A DNA stretch of 64,000 nucleotides from NCBI RefSeq assembly GCF_019924635.1, contig NZ_CP065037.1, positions 2,170,001-2,234,000 of the forward strand. Reading direction: 5' to 3'. Source of the stretch: Leifsonia sp. ZF2019 (GTDB taxonomy: Bacteria > Actinomycetota > Actinomycetes > Actinomycetales > Microbacteriaceae). This document shows, one piece after another, positions 50,833-61,341 of this stretch. Position numbers and translations under genes: made by a program. Below the pieces are notes generated by a model, which was not told where the DNA came from, did no database searches, and worked only from the letters and a program-made list of their open reading frames with translations. The first letter of the stretch is position 1. Each line of letters begins with the position of its first letter.

Positions 50833-53800
50833 ATGGTGCGTGGTGGTCGCTGGGTTGGGTCGGCGTTGGTCGCGACTGTGGTGGCTTGCGTGCTGGTGGT
50901 GTCGTCCGTTGTGCCGGCGACGGCTGAAACCTCGGCGCGATCGTTCAGCGAGTCGGTCGATTCCCCGACCGGACTTCCACCGTTGGTAGCTGGTGGGGCG
51001 GGGGTCTCACCGGGCACCGTTGAGGACCTGGGGGCGAAGCCATTGGAGTCGGAGCCTGCCGCGAAGCCGAAGTCGCTGAAGGAGGCGGACGCGCCCGCAG
51101 AGTCGGGTTCGCCCACCGATGTGACCGGTGCGACGGTTTCCGGCCGCGACGACTACACGACGACGTACACGAAGTCTGATGGTTCGCATGTGACGGAGGT
51201 GTCGCCGACCCCGATCAATCTGATGGAGGACGGTGAGTGGAAGGCATCGTCGACGATTCTGAGGGACGACTCGGCGTCGGGTGGCATGTCTGTACCCGAC
51301 AACATCCTCCACCCCGTGTTTAAGGACGATGTGACGGCAAACGATGCCGTGTCTGTGGAGAAGGACGGCTACTCCGTCTCGTACACGTTGGAAGGTGCGG
51401 ATTCGTCGCGGTTGAAGCGTCCGCTTCCGATGGCGGTGCGCAACGGTCAGGGTGCGGATGAGGCGTCTTACCCGGATGTGTTCGAGGGGGCCGACCTGGA
51501 CTATCAGGTTCAGCCGTCGGCGGTGAAGGAGACGTTGACGCTGGATTCGGTGCCCGATGCATCGCAGGGTTCGTACTCGTGGAAGGTGAAAGCCCCCGGA
51601 TTGGTGTTGGCGGTGAACCGGGATGGGGGCGTCGATTTCAGCGATTCCAATGGCACGGTGCGGTTCCGGATTCCGACGCCGCTGATGTGGGATTCGTCCG
51701 GGGTGGAGGGTGAGTCCTCGGATGCGACGACGAATGTTCCGTTGACGGTGGGGCAGGTCGGTGCAGACTGGAGCATCACGTTGACGCCGTCCCGGTCATG
51801 GTTGACCGATGCTGCCCGCGTGTACCCGGTGTATCTGGACCCGACGACCTGGGGCGGTGGGGCGCAGGACATTCATTCGTACAAGTCCGACGGCACCCTG
51901 CGTACAGACACAATTCTGGTCGGGAATGCGCGGGATCCTGGAGACCACTATTGGCGCTCGATCGTGCACTTCCCGTACGAGCAGCTGTTCGGCAAGCAGA
52001 TCCTGGACGCCCAGATCTCGGTGGCGATGAACGGGATCGTCGGCACGACGGCAGGCCCGTACACGGGTGGCGTGTACTACGCGAGCTCGTTCGGCTACGG
52101 GGGAGTCGGGAGTGGGCTTTTGGCCTATTTGCCTGTGACGGATTCCGGTGCGACCAGCGCCGGTGGGGCGTTGCCGGGTTGGATCTCGAACTGGGTGAAT
52201 GCAGGCTCTTCCGGCAACTATCTGATGCTGACCGGTCAGGAGCAGGCGGGTGCGTACACGCTGAAGAGCTTGAACGCAGCCCTCTATGTGGCGTGGAAGG
52301 ACTACCCGGCAACGCCGGCCGCTGTGACGCCATCGCCGACCGGGGGAGCGCGGTCGGGGTTGACGCCGACGTTGAAGGTGTCGTCGTCTGATCCGGAGGG
52401 GACCGGTCTGGGTTACTACTACCGCATTGCGACCGGTGCGGACGCTGAGACAGGCGTCGCGTGGCAGTCGGGGTGGACGTCGAGCAACCCGGTGACGGTA
52501 CCCGCGACGTATTTGCAACCGAATACGACGTACTACTATCACGTGTTCGTCAAGGACGCTTATTGCAACAGTGACAACGCAAACCCCGCCGGTTCGTGCT
52601 CGCAACGCGTCTCCCCGGTGTACTCGTTCAAGACCAACACCCCGGGCGTGGTGGCGCAGGCGAATACGTCGCCGTCTGATGGGTCGGTGATCGTTACACC
52701 GACTCCGACTCTCGCGTCGTCGGTTGCGGGTACGGATGCCAACGGTGACACGTTGAAGTACCAGTTCCGGATCACGACCGGTTCGGATGGGGCCAGTGGT
52801 GTGGTCGCACTCTCTGACCCCATCACCACGGGCCCGATCTCCTGGCAGGTCCCGGACGGGATCCTGCAGGACGGAGTCACGTATTCGTGGGTGATCGTCG
52901 TCGATGACGGGTTCGACAAATCGCCCGGCACGTGGGTGAACCATTTCCGGTATACCGCCCGGGCGGGCAGTGGCGGGCCGTCGCCGAGCGATAGCGCTGG
53001 GGGCGTTACGGTCAATCTCGCGAACGGCAACGCGAATCTGTCGTTCGCTTCGCCGACGGTGTCGACGGTGGGTGGTCCGATGGGGTTGTCGTTCACCTAT
53101 AACTCGCAGCAGCCCTCGACACGGGGGCTGACGGCGACGTATTACGATGTGTCGGATTCCTCGGCGTCGGCCAGCAGTTTCGATCGGACGGATCTGACGA
53201 GTCGCATTCGACTGGTCCGTACCGACCCGGTGCTGAAGATGGAGTGGGGTACCGCCGCACCTGGGCCGGCTGTCCCGAACAACAACTTCCTCGCGCAGTG
53301 GAATGGGTTCATTACCCCGCCCGGTCCTGGTTCCTACACGTTCGGGTTCGTGCGGGACAACGGCGCGAAGCTCACCATTGGCGGTTCGACGGTTCTCGAC
53401 CAGCTGACGGACACTTTCACGACGTCGACGTCGTGGGGGTCTGCCCTGAACATGGACCTGAAACCGGTCCCGATCAACGTCAAGTACTTCAACCACACCG
53501 GTCCGGCGCAGTTGGAGCTGTGGGTGAAGGGGACCTACACCGACGCGAACGGTGTCCAGCAGACTCTCGGTCAGACGATCGTGCCCGGCACGTGGTTCAG
53601 CAAGAGCGTGGAGACCCTGCCGCCGGGGTGGGGTGCGTCCACCGCGCTGAACGGCACGAGCGCGGTCTACGTCCGTGCCGAGGTGAAGGAGGGGTCGGTC
53701 GCGCTGATCGACACCAGCGGGGCCGCCCACACCTACACGAAGGCCGCCGGAGGTGCGTACACACCGCCGCCGGGGGAGCAGGGGGTGCTCATCCAGCGGA

Positions 53801-56800
53801 CGCCGACCACCGACGATCCCTCGACCTACACCCTCACCGATGAGGCCGGCACGATCTACCAGATCAACACGGCAGGGAAGATCACGGCCATCACCCAGGC
53901 GATGGATGCCAAGAAGCGCGCCACGCCCGTGTTGGCATATCGGACCGGGACGAACCAACTGGACTCGATCACCGACCCCCTCTCCGGGACCGGGAGCACT
54001 ATCCGGCAGGTGAAGTTCGCGTACGCGGGGGACACTGCCGCCTCCGTCGGGCTGTCGGCAGCTGACACGGATGGGTCGGGGCTGGCCTGCCCGGTGCCGT
54101 CGGGATTCTCCACCGCTCCCGCGGGGATGATCTGCCGGATCATCTACCCGGGCCATGTCGCCGGGGCCGCCGACACCACCCAGCTGCTCTACAAGGCTGC
54201 GGATGCGACGGACAACCCGAACCAGGTCGCCCTGCCGGAGTCGGCGGGCGGGAAGTTCCTCTCCCGGATCATCGACCCGGGCAACGAAACCACGGACTTC
54301 GGGTACAAGAACGGGTTGCTCTCCGCGATCCGCTCTGCGACGGTCAACGACTGGCTCGTAGCGCACCCGGACAAGAACGCGTCCGCACCGGAGGTGCTGA
54401 CCCAGATCGGATACACCGGAACCAAGGTCTCGAGCCTCACCCTGCCTGCCCCCGACGGGGTGACCGGCTCGCTGCGGCCGCAGAAGACCTACACCTACAC
54501 CACCAACCCGGACGGGTCGGGCGTCACCTTCGTGGACGCGGCCGGCCTGACCCCCTCCAGTACCGCACCTGCCAACGGGCACGCGGCCACTGCGTCCTTC
54601 GATACCGCCTGGCGACGCACCACTACTCTGAGTGCCACCGGTCTGGCGAGCTCGACGACGTGGAACGTCCGGGACCAGCAGGCCACGGTGACCGACGCGG
54701 CGGGACGGAAAGCCACCACGCTGTACGACCAGCTCAACCGGCCGACCGATGTCTACGGTCCAGCGCCATCCTCCTGCTTCGGCGCCGATCTGCGGCCAAC
54801 GGCCGGCTGCGCGATCACTCCCGCGCACACCTCGACCGCCTACGACGAAGGGTTGAAGGGGCTGGGCGCCACCTACTACGCGAACTCCACCCTGTCCGGC
54901 CTGCCCAGCAATTACGCCCTCGGCGTGGGAACCGCCGACGGATCGGTGAACGCCAACTGGGGCACCGGCGCACCATACAGCGGCGGTCCGGCCGACAACT
55001 GGACCCTGAGGCTGACCGGCACGATCACGTTCCCCAACGCCGGCACGTACAAGATCAACACCAACGCCGACGACGGCTCCCAAGTGTGGCTGAACGACGT
55101 CCTGATGATCAACGACTGGGTGTCCGGCGCCGCCCACCTCTCGCCCACCGCGAACGTGACCGTAACTGCAGGCCAAGTGATGCGGATCCGTCTGCAATAC
55201 AAGGAGGACACCTCCACTGCCAGCCTGCAACTGCTTTGGACACCCCCAGGAAGCTCGCAAGCGGTCATCCCCGGCACAGCCCTCTCGCCCGCATACGGGT
55301 TGGCGACGAGCTCGCAGACCGACGATTCCGCACCCGCCGGGAACCCGAACGTGTCCAATTCGCAGGTCCCCGCACTGAAGTCGGCGACCGGTTACGGATC
55401 GAACCCGTGGCTGGGCATGGCCACATCGACCAGCGCGGATCCGGCCGGACTGAACCTGACCACCACCAACACATACGAGCCCTACGGATCCACCGGATAC
55501 CTCCGCCAACTCTCCCAGACCCTCCCCGCAGGCAACACCACCACCACGAACACCTACTACACGGAGACCGGCGGCTACGCCACACAGGTCAACGGCGGAA
55601 CCGCAGTCTGCGGGCTACCAGCATCCACCCCGCAGTACGGGCAACTGATGACCTCCACCGGAGCTACGCCTGCCACCGGTGCAGCGATCGTCACCAGCTA
55701 CGTCTACGACCTGCTCGGTAGGGTCGTCGCCACGAAGAGGACAGGCGACAATGACTGGTCCTGCACGACATACGATGCACGGGGCCGGGTCACTCAGCAA
55801 AGCTACGCGGCGACGTCGACCTCAGCCGCTCGTACAGCGGCGTTCGGATTCGCATCGTCCTCGGGAGACCCGCTCACATCCTGGGCACAAGACGACGCGG
55901 TGCCCGGGTCACCCACCAGCGGCCGAATCACCACGGTGTCCGACCTGCTCGGCCGCACCCTCTCCTACACGGACGTGTGGGGAACGGTGACCACGAACAC
56001 ATACAACCTTCTCAGCCAGCTGGTCACTCAGACAAGCACACCGGTCGGTCAAACCGCCCAGGGCGAATCCTTCACTTACAACGACGACGGCCAGGTGGCC
56101 ACAGTTAAGGACCTTTCCGGAAAGACGCTTGCGCAACCCGCCTACACAAACGGGGAGGTCACCTCAATCGTCTACCCGGCCGGAGCCGGAAGTGCTGGGC
56201 CGGGTGTCACCGGTTCGATTGATCGGAACCCGGCGGGCGCGGTCCAATCACTCGGCTGGGCCTTCCCGAGCGGGCAGGCCGGCGTGACGGACGCCGTCGT
56301 GCGATCCCAGTCCGGCCGCATCCTCACCGACATGCTCACCGATGGGACCTCGTCTTACGGGTCCTCCTATACGTACGACGGCGCGGGTCGGTTGACCTCG
56401 GCCACGATCCCGAATCACACCCTCGCCTACGGTTTCGGCACCGCCGCCTGCGGTGCTGACCTGAACGCGGGCAAGAACGGCAACCGCACCTCGTTGACCG
56501 ACACCTACACCACCCCCGGTGGGGGATCCCCCTCGGCATCCACCACCACGTATTGCTACGACAACGCAGACCGGCTCACCTCAACCACCGCACCGGCAGG
56601 ACCGTCACAACCAGCGCAGGCACTCGCCATCGACGCGCAGGTCTCTGCCGATGGTGCCGACCTGGCTTCCGCGGTGACCGTGAACGCTCTGACCACGACG
56701 AAGTCCGGGGACGTGCTGGTCGCCCTGGTCAGCGCCGACGGTCCCGGCCAAGCGGCAGGGCAGACCGCCACCGTCACCGGAGCCGGTCTCACCTGGAGTC

Positions 56801-58464
56801 TCGTCAAGCGAGCCAACACCCGCTACGGCACCAGCGAGATCTGGACGACCACAGCACCCGGGACCCTTTCCAACGCCTCTGTCACCGCGACCCTCTCAAA
56901 CACGAACGGCTACCACAAGTCGATCAGCGTACTCGCGTACTCCGGCGCTGCCGGGATCGGCGCCAGTGCTGCCGCGGGCGCGGCCTCGGGTGCACCGTCC
57001 GTCACCCTGACCACGACGACTGCCGGCTCTCAGGTCGTGGGTGTCGGCAACGACTGGGACGGCGCGACCGCACGCACGCTGGGTGCAGGTCAGACCGTGA
57101 TCCACGAGTTCGCCGATGCTGCCGTCGGCGACGACTTCTGGATGCAACGCACCAGTGGAACAACCGGGACGGCCGGTACCGCGGTCACCATCAACGACAC
57201 CGCGCCGACCGGCGACCAATGGAACCTTGCCGCAGCCGAGGTGACCCCGGCCGCGGCCCCTGCTCCGACCGGATCACCAATCGCGACCACCAGCCTCGGG
57301 GCCGGCACCCTCGCCTACGACGTGCACGGCAACACGACGACGTTGGCCGACCAGACGATCGGCTACGACCAGTCCGACCGTCACATCTCCACCACGACTG
57401 CGGGCGGTCCGACGGTCGGCTATGTCCGCGACGTGACCGGGCGGATCGTCGCCCGCACCGTGACCCCGGTCTCTGGTCCTGGCAACACGATCCGCTACAG
57501 CTTCAGCGGTGGTGGAGACAGCCCCGACTGGACTCTCACCACCGGAGGTGGCATCACCGAGCGCACCCTCGCACTTCCTGGCGGTGTGGTCGTCTCCCTC
57601 CAAGCGACCACGTCTGCCTGGTCGTTCCCGAACATCCACGGCGACGTCATCGTCACCACCGACGGGACAGGTGCCCGGCAGGGGCAACTCGCGCAGTACG
57701 ACCCGTTCGGTGACCCCATCGACCCCACCACCCGACTCGTAGTAACGCAAAGAGCCGACGACGCGGTGCCAGCGAACACGCCGCAAGGTGCAACATACGG
57801 ATGGGAAGGGTCAAACCAGAAGCTTTACGAGCACGAAGGCTCCATCGGGACCGTCGAGATGGGGGCCCGCCAGTATGTGGCACTTCTGGGTCGGTTTCTC
57901 TCGACGGACCCTGTCGTCGGGGGCAACACGACCGCTTACAACTATCCAAACGACCCCGAGAACGTGAGTGATCTCAGCGGCAAGTGGTCGCTCAAGCTGA
58001 GCGACGGCGGTCCTCATGGTGGAAGCATTTCACCGGCCCAACTGGCGCGCGTCAACGCCGCGTACCGTGTGCTGGCTCGAATTGACGGTCACGGTTCGTC
58101 CTTTCCCGGATACGTTGGAGGTCGTTCCTTCGGTAATCGGGAAGGGCTGCTTCCGAAATCAACATGGGACAACAACCCAATCAAATATAGAGAATGGGAC
58201 ATTTCGGAAAAGATTCCAGGGATCAATCGAACGGCCGAACGACTTGTCACCGGAGACGATGGTTCGGCCTATTACACGGATGACCACTACAAGTCTTTCA
58301 CACGCATACGTCTCCCTTTCGATATGGGGCCGCTCAAGGGCGTCGGCGGTTCATCCATCCCAGGGGGAGTCATGCCGGGAGAAGACGACGGACTTACCGA
58401 GCGAGGCCCGTTCGATTTCGGCGAGGATTTCGGCGAGGATCTGGTCGAGGGTTCCCTCGAGTAG
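50833..58464 (+). CDS. secreted RHS/PA14 polymorphic toxin with barnase-like RNase C-terminus
   Basis: A 2,543-residue protein. Residues 1-33 form a Sec signal peptide ending near ATAETSA. A DNRLRE-like region (~340-490) and fibronectin-like repeats (~495-720) follow. The RHS/YD shell (~725-2380) contains two PA14 modules (~765-920 and ~1340-1480) and an inserted beta-rich module (~1925-2140). The shell ends with [17 protein letters not shown]. The tip (~2385-2543) has [26 protein letters not shown] and [12 protein letters not shown], matching barnase in order; Glu2454, Arg2470 and His2485 correspond to barnase E73, R87 and H102. An acidic tail follows. No LPXTG anchor is visible. It is a WapA-like delivery protein with RNase cargo; the barstar-like gene follows. 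The early codons use more T/G than neighbours. Confidence 0.92.
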   Translation: MVRGGRWVGSALVATVVACVLVVSSVVPATAETSARSFSESVDSPTGLPPLVAGGAGVSPGTVEDLGAKPLESEPAAKPKSLKEADAPAESGSPTDVTGATVSGRDDYTTTYTKSDGSHVTEVSPTPINLMEDGEWKASSTILRDDSASGGMSVPDNILHPVFKDDVTANDAVSVEKDGYSVSYTLEGADSSRLKRPLPMAVRNGQGADEASYPDVFEGADLDYQVQPSAVKETLTLDSVPDASQGSYSWKVKAPGLVLAVNRDGGVDFSDSNGTVRFRIPTPLMWDSSGVEGESSDATTNVPLTVGQVGADWSITLTPSRSWLTDAARVYPVYLDPTTWGGGAQDIHSYKSDGTLRTDTILVGNARDPGDHYWRSIVHFPYEQLFGKQILDAQISVAMNGIVGTTAGPYTGGVYYASSFGYGGVGSGLLAYLPVTDSGATSAGGALPGWISNWVNAGSSGNYLMLTGQEQAGAYTLKSLNAALYVAWKDYPATPAAVTPSPTGGARSGLTPTLKVSSSDPEGTGLGYYYRIATGADAETGVAWQSGWTSSNPVTVPATYLQPNTTYYYHVFVKDAYCNSDNANPAGSCSQRVSPVYSFKTNTPGVVAQANTSPSDGSVIVTPTPTLASSVAGTDANGDTLKYQFRITTGSDGASGVVALSDPITTGPISWQVPDGILQDGVTYSWVIVVDDGFDKSPGTWVNHFRYTARAGSGGPSPSDSAGGVTVNLANGNANLSFASPTVSTVGGPMGLSFTYNSQQPSTRGLTATYYDVSDSSASASSFDRTDLTSRIRLVRTDPVLKMEWGTAAPGPAVPNNNFLAQWNGFITPPGPGSYTFGFVRDNGAKLTIGGSTVLDQLTDTFTTSTSWGSALNMDLKPVPINVKYFNHTGPAQLELWVKGTYTDANGVQQTLGQTIVPGTWFSKSVETLPPGWGASTALNGTSAVYVRAEVKEGSVALIDTSGAAHTYTKAAGGAYTPPPGEQGVLIQRTPTTDDPSTYTLTDEAGTIYQINTAGKITAITQAMDAKKRATPVLAYRTGTNQLDSITDPLSGTGSTIRQVKFAYAGDTAASVGLSAADTDGSGLACPVPSGFSTAPAGMICRIIYPGHVAGAADTTQLLYKAADATDNPNQVALPESAGGKFLSRIIDPGNETTDFGYKNGLLSAIRSATVNDWLVAHPDKNASAPEVLTQIGYTGTKVSSLTLPAPDGVTGSLRPQKTYTYTTNPDGSGVTFVDAAGLTPSSTAPANGHAATASFDTAWRRTTTLSATGLASSTTWNVRDQQATVTDAAGRKATTLYDQLNRPTDVYGPAPSSCFGADLRPTAGCAITPAHTSTAYDEGLKGLGATYYANSTLSGLPSNYALGVGTADGSVNANWGTGAPYSGGPADNWTLRLTGTITFPNAGTYKINTNADDGSQVWLNDVLMINDWVSGAAHLSPTANVTVTAGQVMRIRLQYKEDTSTASLQLLWTPPGSSQAVIPGTALSPAYGLATSSQTDDSAPAGNPNVSNSQVPALKSATGYGSNPWLGMATSTSADPAGLNLTTTNTYEPYGSTGYLRQLSQTLPAGNTTTTNTYYTETGGYATQVNGGTAVCGLPASTPQYGQLMTSTGATPATGAAIVTSYVYDLLGRVVATKRTGDNDWSCTTYDARGRVTQQSYAATSTSAARTAAFGFASSSGDPLTSWAQDDAVPGSPTSGRITTVSDLLGRTLSYTDVWGTVTTNTYNLLSQLVTQTSTPVGQTAQGESFTYNDDGQVATVKDLSGKTLAQPAYTNGEVTSIVYPAGAGSAGPGVTGSIDRNPAGAVQSLGWAFPSGQAGVTDAVVRSQSGRILTDMLTDGTSSYGSSYTYDGAGRLTSATIPNHTLAYGFGTAACGADLNAGKNGNRTSLTDTYTTPGGGSPSASTTTYCYDNADRLTSTTAPAGPSQPAQALAIDAQVSADGADLASAVTVNALTTTKSGDVLVALVSADGPGQAAGQTATVTGAGLTWSLVKRANTRYGTSEIWTTTAPGTLSNASVTATLSNTNGYHKSISVLAYSGAAGIGASAAAGAASGAPSVTLTTTTAGSQVVGVGNDWDGATARTLGAGQTVIHEFADAAVGDDFWMQRTSGTTGTAGTAVTINDTAPTGDQWNLAAAEVTPAAAPAPTGSPIATTSLGAGTLAYDVHGNTTTLADQTIGYDQSDRHISTTTAGGPTVGYVRDVTGRIVARTVTPVSGPGNTIRYSFSGGGDSPDWTLTTGGGITERTLALPGGVVVSLQATTSAWSFPNIHGDVIVTTDGTGARQGQLAQYDPFGDPIDPTTRLVVTQRADDAVPANTPQGATYGWEGSNQKLYEHEGSIGTVEMGARQYVALLGRFLSTDPVVGGNTTAYNYPNDPENVSDLSGKWSLKLSDGGPHGGSISPAQLARVNAAYRVLARIDGHGSSFPGYVGGRSFGNREGLLPKSTWDNNPIKYREWDISEKIPGINRTAERLVTGDDGSAYYTDDHYKSFTRIRLPFDMGPLKGVGGSSIPGGVMPGEDDGLTERGPFDFGEDFGEDLVEGSLE

Positions 58465-58485
58465 AACTTCAAGAGGAGTGATCTA

Positions 58486-58911
58486 ATGAGTGAAATGGTG
58501 TACCCGAGGTGGACGTGGTGTGCGGAAGCCTGCCCCGCTTCAGAACTTCTAGGAGTAGTGAGTCATCGAGTCCAAGGTGCAAGCATGCTGACCGTGGCCG
58601 GCTTGTTCAATGAGTTCGCACAAGCCTTGGCTTTCCCAAGCTACTTTGGACACAACTGGGATGCGTTCGAGGAGTGCTACCGGGACGCTGAGTGGTTCGG
58701 AAATGAGACCGCGGCAGAGCTCATCATCGACGACGCTGATCTGGTGCTCAGCAAGGGGGGGACTTCGGATCTGGACACTTTTCTTTCTATTCTCAATGGC
58801 GGAGTAGAACGCCCTGAACGGGACGATCAATTCGTGGTGAAGTTGCTCTCTCGAACACCATTTCCCCCTCATGCGTGGACGGCGCTGATTCCGAGTCTCC
58901 GCGTTGACTGA
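58486..58911 (+). CDS. barstar-like immunity protein
   Basis: A 141-residue acidic protein of the barstar family. FPSYFGHNWDAFEECYRD aligns with the barnase-contact helix of barstar (LPEYYGENLDALWDC): the aromatic residue and Asp equivalent to D35 are kept and D39 is replaced by Glu. LIIDDADL and PFPPHAW follow as in other actinobacterial barstars. It starts 21 bp after the RHS toxin stop with AGAGGAG upstream, so it is co-transcribed. It should bind and block the RNase tip in the producing cell. It is longer than Bacillus barstar (~90 residues). Confidence 0.9.
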   Translation: MSEMVYPRWTWCAEACPASELLGVVSHRVQGASMLTVAGLFNEFAQALAFPSYFGHNWDAFEECYRDAEWFGNETAAELIIDDADLVLSKGGTSDLDTFLSILNGGVERPERDDQFVVKLLSRTPFPPHAWTALIPSLRVD

Positions 58912-59206
58912 TCGGCTGATCGGGACACACGGCGACGTCGTCATCACCACCGACGGGACAGGCGCCCGGCAAGGACAACTCGCCCAATACGACCCCTTCG
59001 GCAACCCCGTCGAGTCCGCTACCCGACTGATCGGAACACAAGGAGCCGACGACACGGTGCTGGCGAACGCCCCCCAAGGGGCAACCTACGGATGGGAAGG
59101 GTCCAACCAGAAGCTCTACGAACACGAAGGAACCATCGACACCATCGAAATGGGATCACGACAGGACGTGCCACTGCTCGGGAGGTTCCTCTCGGTCGAT
59201 CCCTAG
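58904..59206 (+). pseudogene. orphan RHS C-terminal fragment
   Basis: An open frame with no proper start that repeats the end of the RHS shell: 58928-59203 matches 57637-57912 over 276 bp without net gaps, at roughly 80% by eye. It contains [30 protein letters not shown] and LLGRFLSVDP, then stops (TAG 59204-59206) exactly where a toxin tip would begin. It overlaps the end of the barstar gene. Such displaced tips arise when a new toxin-immunity cassette is inserted, leaving the old tip behind; its own toxin has been lost. Confidence 0.85.
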
Positions 59207-59241
59207 TGGTGTGGATGCATATTGATGAGCGGCGTATTCGT

Positions 59242-59544
59242 CTATTCGGAGTCGTGAATCTGTCCTGATCCGACGATGTGTGGTCCTTCGAGGATGTCGA
59301 AGATAGTTCCTGGGGTCAGGGTGCTGTAGTCGATGTCGTAGGGCAGGTCGAGGAGGACTTCGGCGTCGTCTCCGGGACCGAGGGTGGTGGCGGTTTGCGT
59401 GCTTCGGATTATGATGCCGAGATATGTTCCGTCACCGCCGCGGATTACGATGTGTGGTCGGTAGGAACCAGTTAGCGAGATTGGGGAGCGTCGCCCGCTG
59501 TCGTTGGCTGGTCGGAGGCGGATGGTCGCTTGGAGTGGTTCCAT
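59242..59544 (-). CDS. small protein resembling EF-Tu domain III
   Basis: A 100-residue protein. SYRPHIVIRGG, then GPGDDAEVLLDLPYDIDYSTLTPGT and FDILEGPHIVGSGQI follow the order of the C-terminal beta-barrel of EF-Tu (RPQF, PGD, FAIREGGRTVGAG). No GTPase domain is present. ATG at 59544 lies one base beyond the stop of the upstream recombinase-like gene, so it is the last gene of that operon; the open frame further upstream overlaps the recombinase out of frame. Its role is unknown: it might sense or bind a translation factor or tRNA-like partner, but that is speculation. Confidence 0.65.
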   Translation of the reverse strand: MEPLQATIRLRPANDSGRRSPISLTGSYRPHIVIRGGDGTYLGIIIRSTQTATTLGPGDDAEVLLDLPYDIDYSTLTPGTIFDILEGPHIVGSGQIHDSE

Positions 59545-59545
59545 C

Positions 59546-61006
59546 TCAGGATTGTGGCATGGGCCGTTTGCTGAGGTAGTCGATGAATTGGGCGCCGGCG
59601 TTGCGGCGGTGTTGTTCGGTGACGGTGTAGCTGTAGTTGAACGAGTCCGCGACGATCGGTGCGGGCATTTGGAGCACGAGTTCGCGGAGCGCGGCGTTCT
59701 TGGCGCCGCGGAGGTCGATGCCGGCATCGCGTAGCAGATTCATCAGCGTGTTCTGGTGGATGTGTTGGCCGGGCTGACCGCCGGGGAAGAGCCAGTCGTT
59801 GTCTCGGTGCGCTGTGGTGTTGAGGTTGGGAAGCTCGTCGAGATGCGCGCGGATGACGCCGGCGAAGGGTTCGGGGATGCGGAGCCGGTCTGTGGCGAAT
59901 CGGATAGTGATGCCGTGATCGATGGTGTGGAGTTGGTCCAGTCGCATCCGGGCGATCCGTGCCAGCGGCTGCCCATAGAGCAGAAGCAACAGGGCCGCGG
60001 CCCGTTCCAGCGGACGCAGCGCGCGCTCGGGATCGAGCAGCCGCTGGATGTGGTGGAGGCGTTGTTTCTGGGTGATGACGGGTGTCGTCTTGGCGAGTCG
60101 GTAGGGGATCTCGATAGCAGGGAGGTGCCCGTGTTGCATGGCCCAGCGGATGAACCCGCGGGCCAGGCTGCGGGTCGTTGGGCCGCCGGTGAGCCAGTCG
60201 TCGATGTCAGCTTGAGCGCAGTCAGCCGGCGCCGTTCCCCGTTCACGGAGGTAGCCAAGGAAGTCGAGCGCGACGGTGGTTGATTGCTTGGCGGAGAGGA
60301 AGGTTCCCTTCTTCATTTGGCCGTTCTCGACGAGGTGGTGCATGCGGTTGAGGTGAACCCAGCGCCCGTATTGAGTGATCAGCCGGCCGTCGTCCGGGTG
60401 CGCCAGCGCCGCTTTCCGGGCCAGCCAGGCCTGGAAGCGTTCGATGTCGAGGTGCACGGGCTCCAGTAGTCCGTGCTCGATGCAGAGCTCGCGGAGGAAG
60501 GTGACCTTGCTCGCGGCGGGGTGCTCGGTGAAGGTGGCGTGATCGAGCGTGGCCTCGCCTCGAGCGAGCGCCCGGATGAGGGCGGTGACGTCGGGGTTGG
60601 TGATGAGCCAGATCTTCGCGCTGCGGGCGTGCTTCTGGCTTGTCAGAGCGTCGAACAAGGGATTCAGATGCGCGGCGATCTTGCCGTCGCCGTTGTCGAA
60701 GAGGTGGGTGAGGTCGTCGGTCAGGCAGCAGTGGGCGCAGAGGCCGGTGCGGACCGGTTCGTCTTCGCGGCCGCAGCGGGTGCAGTGGAAGTCTTTCGGA
60801 ATGCCGGCGCAGTCGCCGCAGGCAGGAGCCCCGTCGATGAGTCCGGGCAGGAGCCGCTCAGTGCTGCAGCCCGGGCAGAGGCCGTGGATGCGGGTGGCCC
60901 GTTGGTAGCACCGTCGGCAGATGCGTCCTTCCGGCCAAGTCGTGGCGAACCGGACGCCGGCCCGTTCGCAACGCGCGCAGCCGGCCTGGGTGCGGGGCCC
61001 GATCAA
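59546..61006 (-). CDS. zinc-ribbon protein with degenerate tyrosine-recombinase domain
   Basis: A 486-residue protein. The N-terminal ~100 residues hold several zinc-ribbon pairs: CARCERAG, CRRCYQ, CPGC, CGDC, CTRCGRED and CAHCC. The rest has the layout of a tyrosine recombinase (SAM-like helical domain, then catalytic-type domain with LLYGQPLARIARMRLDQL). The C-terminal block lacks a clear HxLRH and GH and has no convincing nucleophilic Tyr, so it is probably a non-catalytic partner. Its start overlaps the stop of the HTH gene (ATGA). It likely works with the intact recombinase upstream. Confidence 0.75.
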   Translation of the reverse strand: MIGPRTQAGCARCERAGVRFATTWPEGRICRRCYQRATRIHGLCPGCSTERLLPGLIDGAPACGDCAGIPKDFHCTRCGREDEPVRTGLCAHCCLTDDLTHLFDNGDGKIAAHLNPLFDALTSQKHARSAKIWLITNPDVTALIRALARGEATLDHATFTEHPAASKVTFLRELCIEHGLLEPVHLDIERFQAWLARKAALAHPDDGRLITQYGRWVHLNRMHHLVENGQMKKGTFLSAKQSTTVALDFLGYLRERGTAPADCAQADIDDWLTGGPTTRSLARGFIRWAMQHGHLPAIEIPYRLAKTTPVITQKQRLHHIQRLLDPERALRPLERAAALLLLLYGQPLARIARMRLDQLHTIDHGITIRFATDRLRIPEPFAGVIRAHLDELPNLNTTAHRDNDWLFPGGQPGQHIHQNTLMNLLRDAGIDLRGAKNAALRELVLQMPAPIVADSFNYSYTVTEQHRRNAGAQFIDYLSKRPMPQS

Positions 61007-61341
61007 CTGGGTCGGTGGATCCGCGCTCGAGCAGGCCGGATCCCGTCGGCGCGGGCGAGGGCCGCCGCGTCGGTGGTTCCGGTGGCGCGGGTGCGGGTCT
61101 CGGTGGCGGTGACGGTGACCGGGACGAGCTCCTCGAAGCTGCAGTCCAACGTGTCCAGGATCGCCCCGAGCAGGGTGAGGTTGATCCGCTCGGGGGTTCC
61201 GCTGAGAAGGCGATAGAGCTGCGAGTCGGAGAGGGCGATGCCGCGGTCGGCGAGGTGGGGGATGAGGTCAGAGATGGTGGTCATCCCGCGGGCGGCCATG
61301 AGCTCCCGGAGCCGCCAGCCGTGTTCAACGCGTCGAATCAT
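61003..61341 (-). CDS. XRE-like HTH protein of the recombinase operon
   Basis: A 112-residue protein with a Cro/XRE-type HTH: RLRELMAARGM, then IALSDSQLYRLLSGTPERINLTLLGAILDTLDCSFEELV. The C-terminal ~35 residues are Thr/Ala/Arg-rich and probably unstructured. Similar small HTH proteins sit between paired recombinases in actinobacterial mobile elements. It overlaps both neighbours (ATGA at 61338-61341 and 61003-61006), showing tight coupling. It may be a repressor or a DNA-architectural factor for recombination. Confidence 0.82.
   Translation of the reverse strand: MIRRVEHGWRLRELMAARGMTTISDLIPHLADRGIALSDSQLYRLLSGTPERINLTLLGAILDTLDCSFEELVPVTVTATETRTRATGTTDAAALARADGIRPARARIHRPS

Noticed and set aside
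50646..50927. Short open frame with a good ribosome-binding site ahead of the RHS gene
   Set aside because: It overlaps the RHS start out of frame, is rich in Trp/Gly/Arg without any family resemblance, and may be chance; kept only as a remark in the interval entry.
51796..55509. A 1,237-codon minus-strand frame inside the RHS gene
   Set aside because: Biased Arg/Gly/Val composition and no domains; the plus-strand RHS/PA14 frame is clearly the coding one.
50833..58464. CRISPR-like or tandem nucleotide repeats within the RHS gene
   Set aside because: The repeats are degenerate YD protein repeats with variable spacing; no direct-repeat/spacer array is present anywhere in the window.
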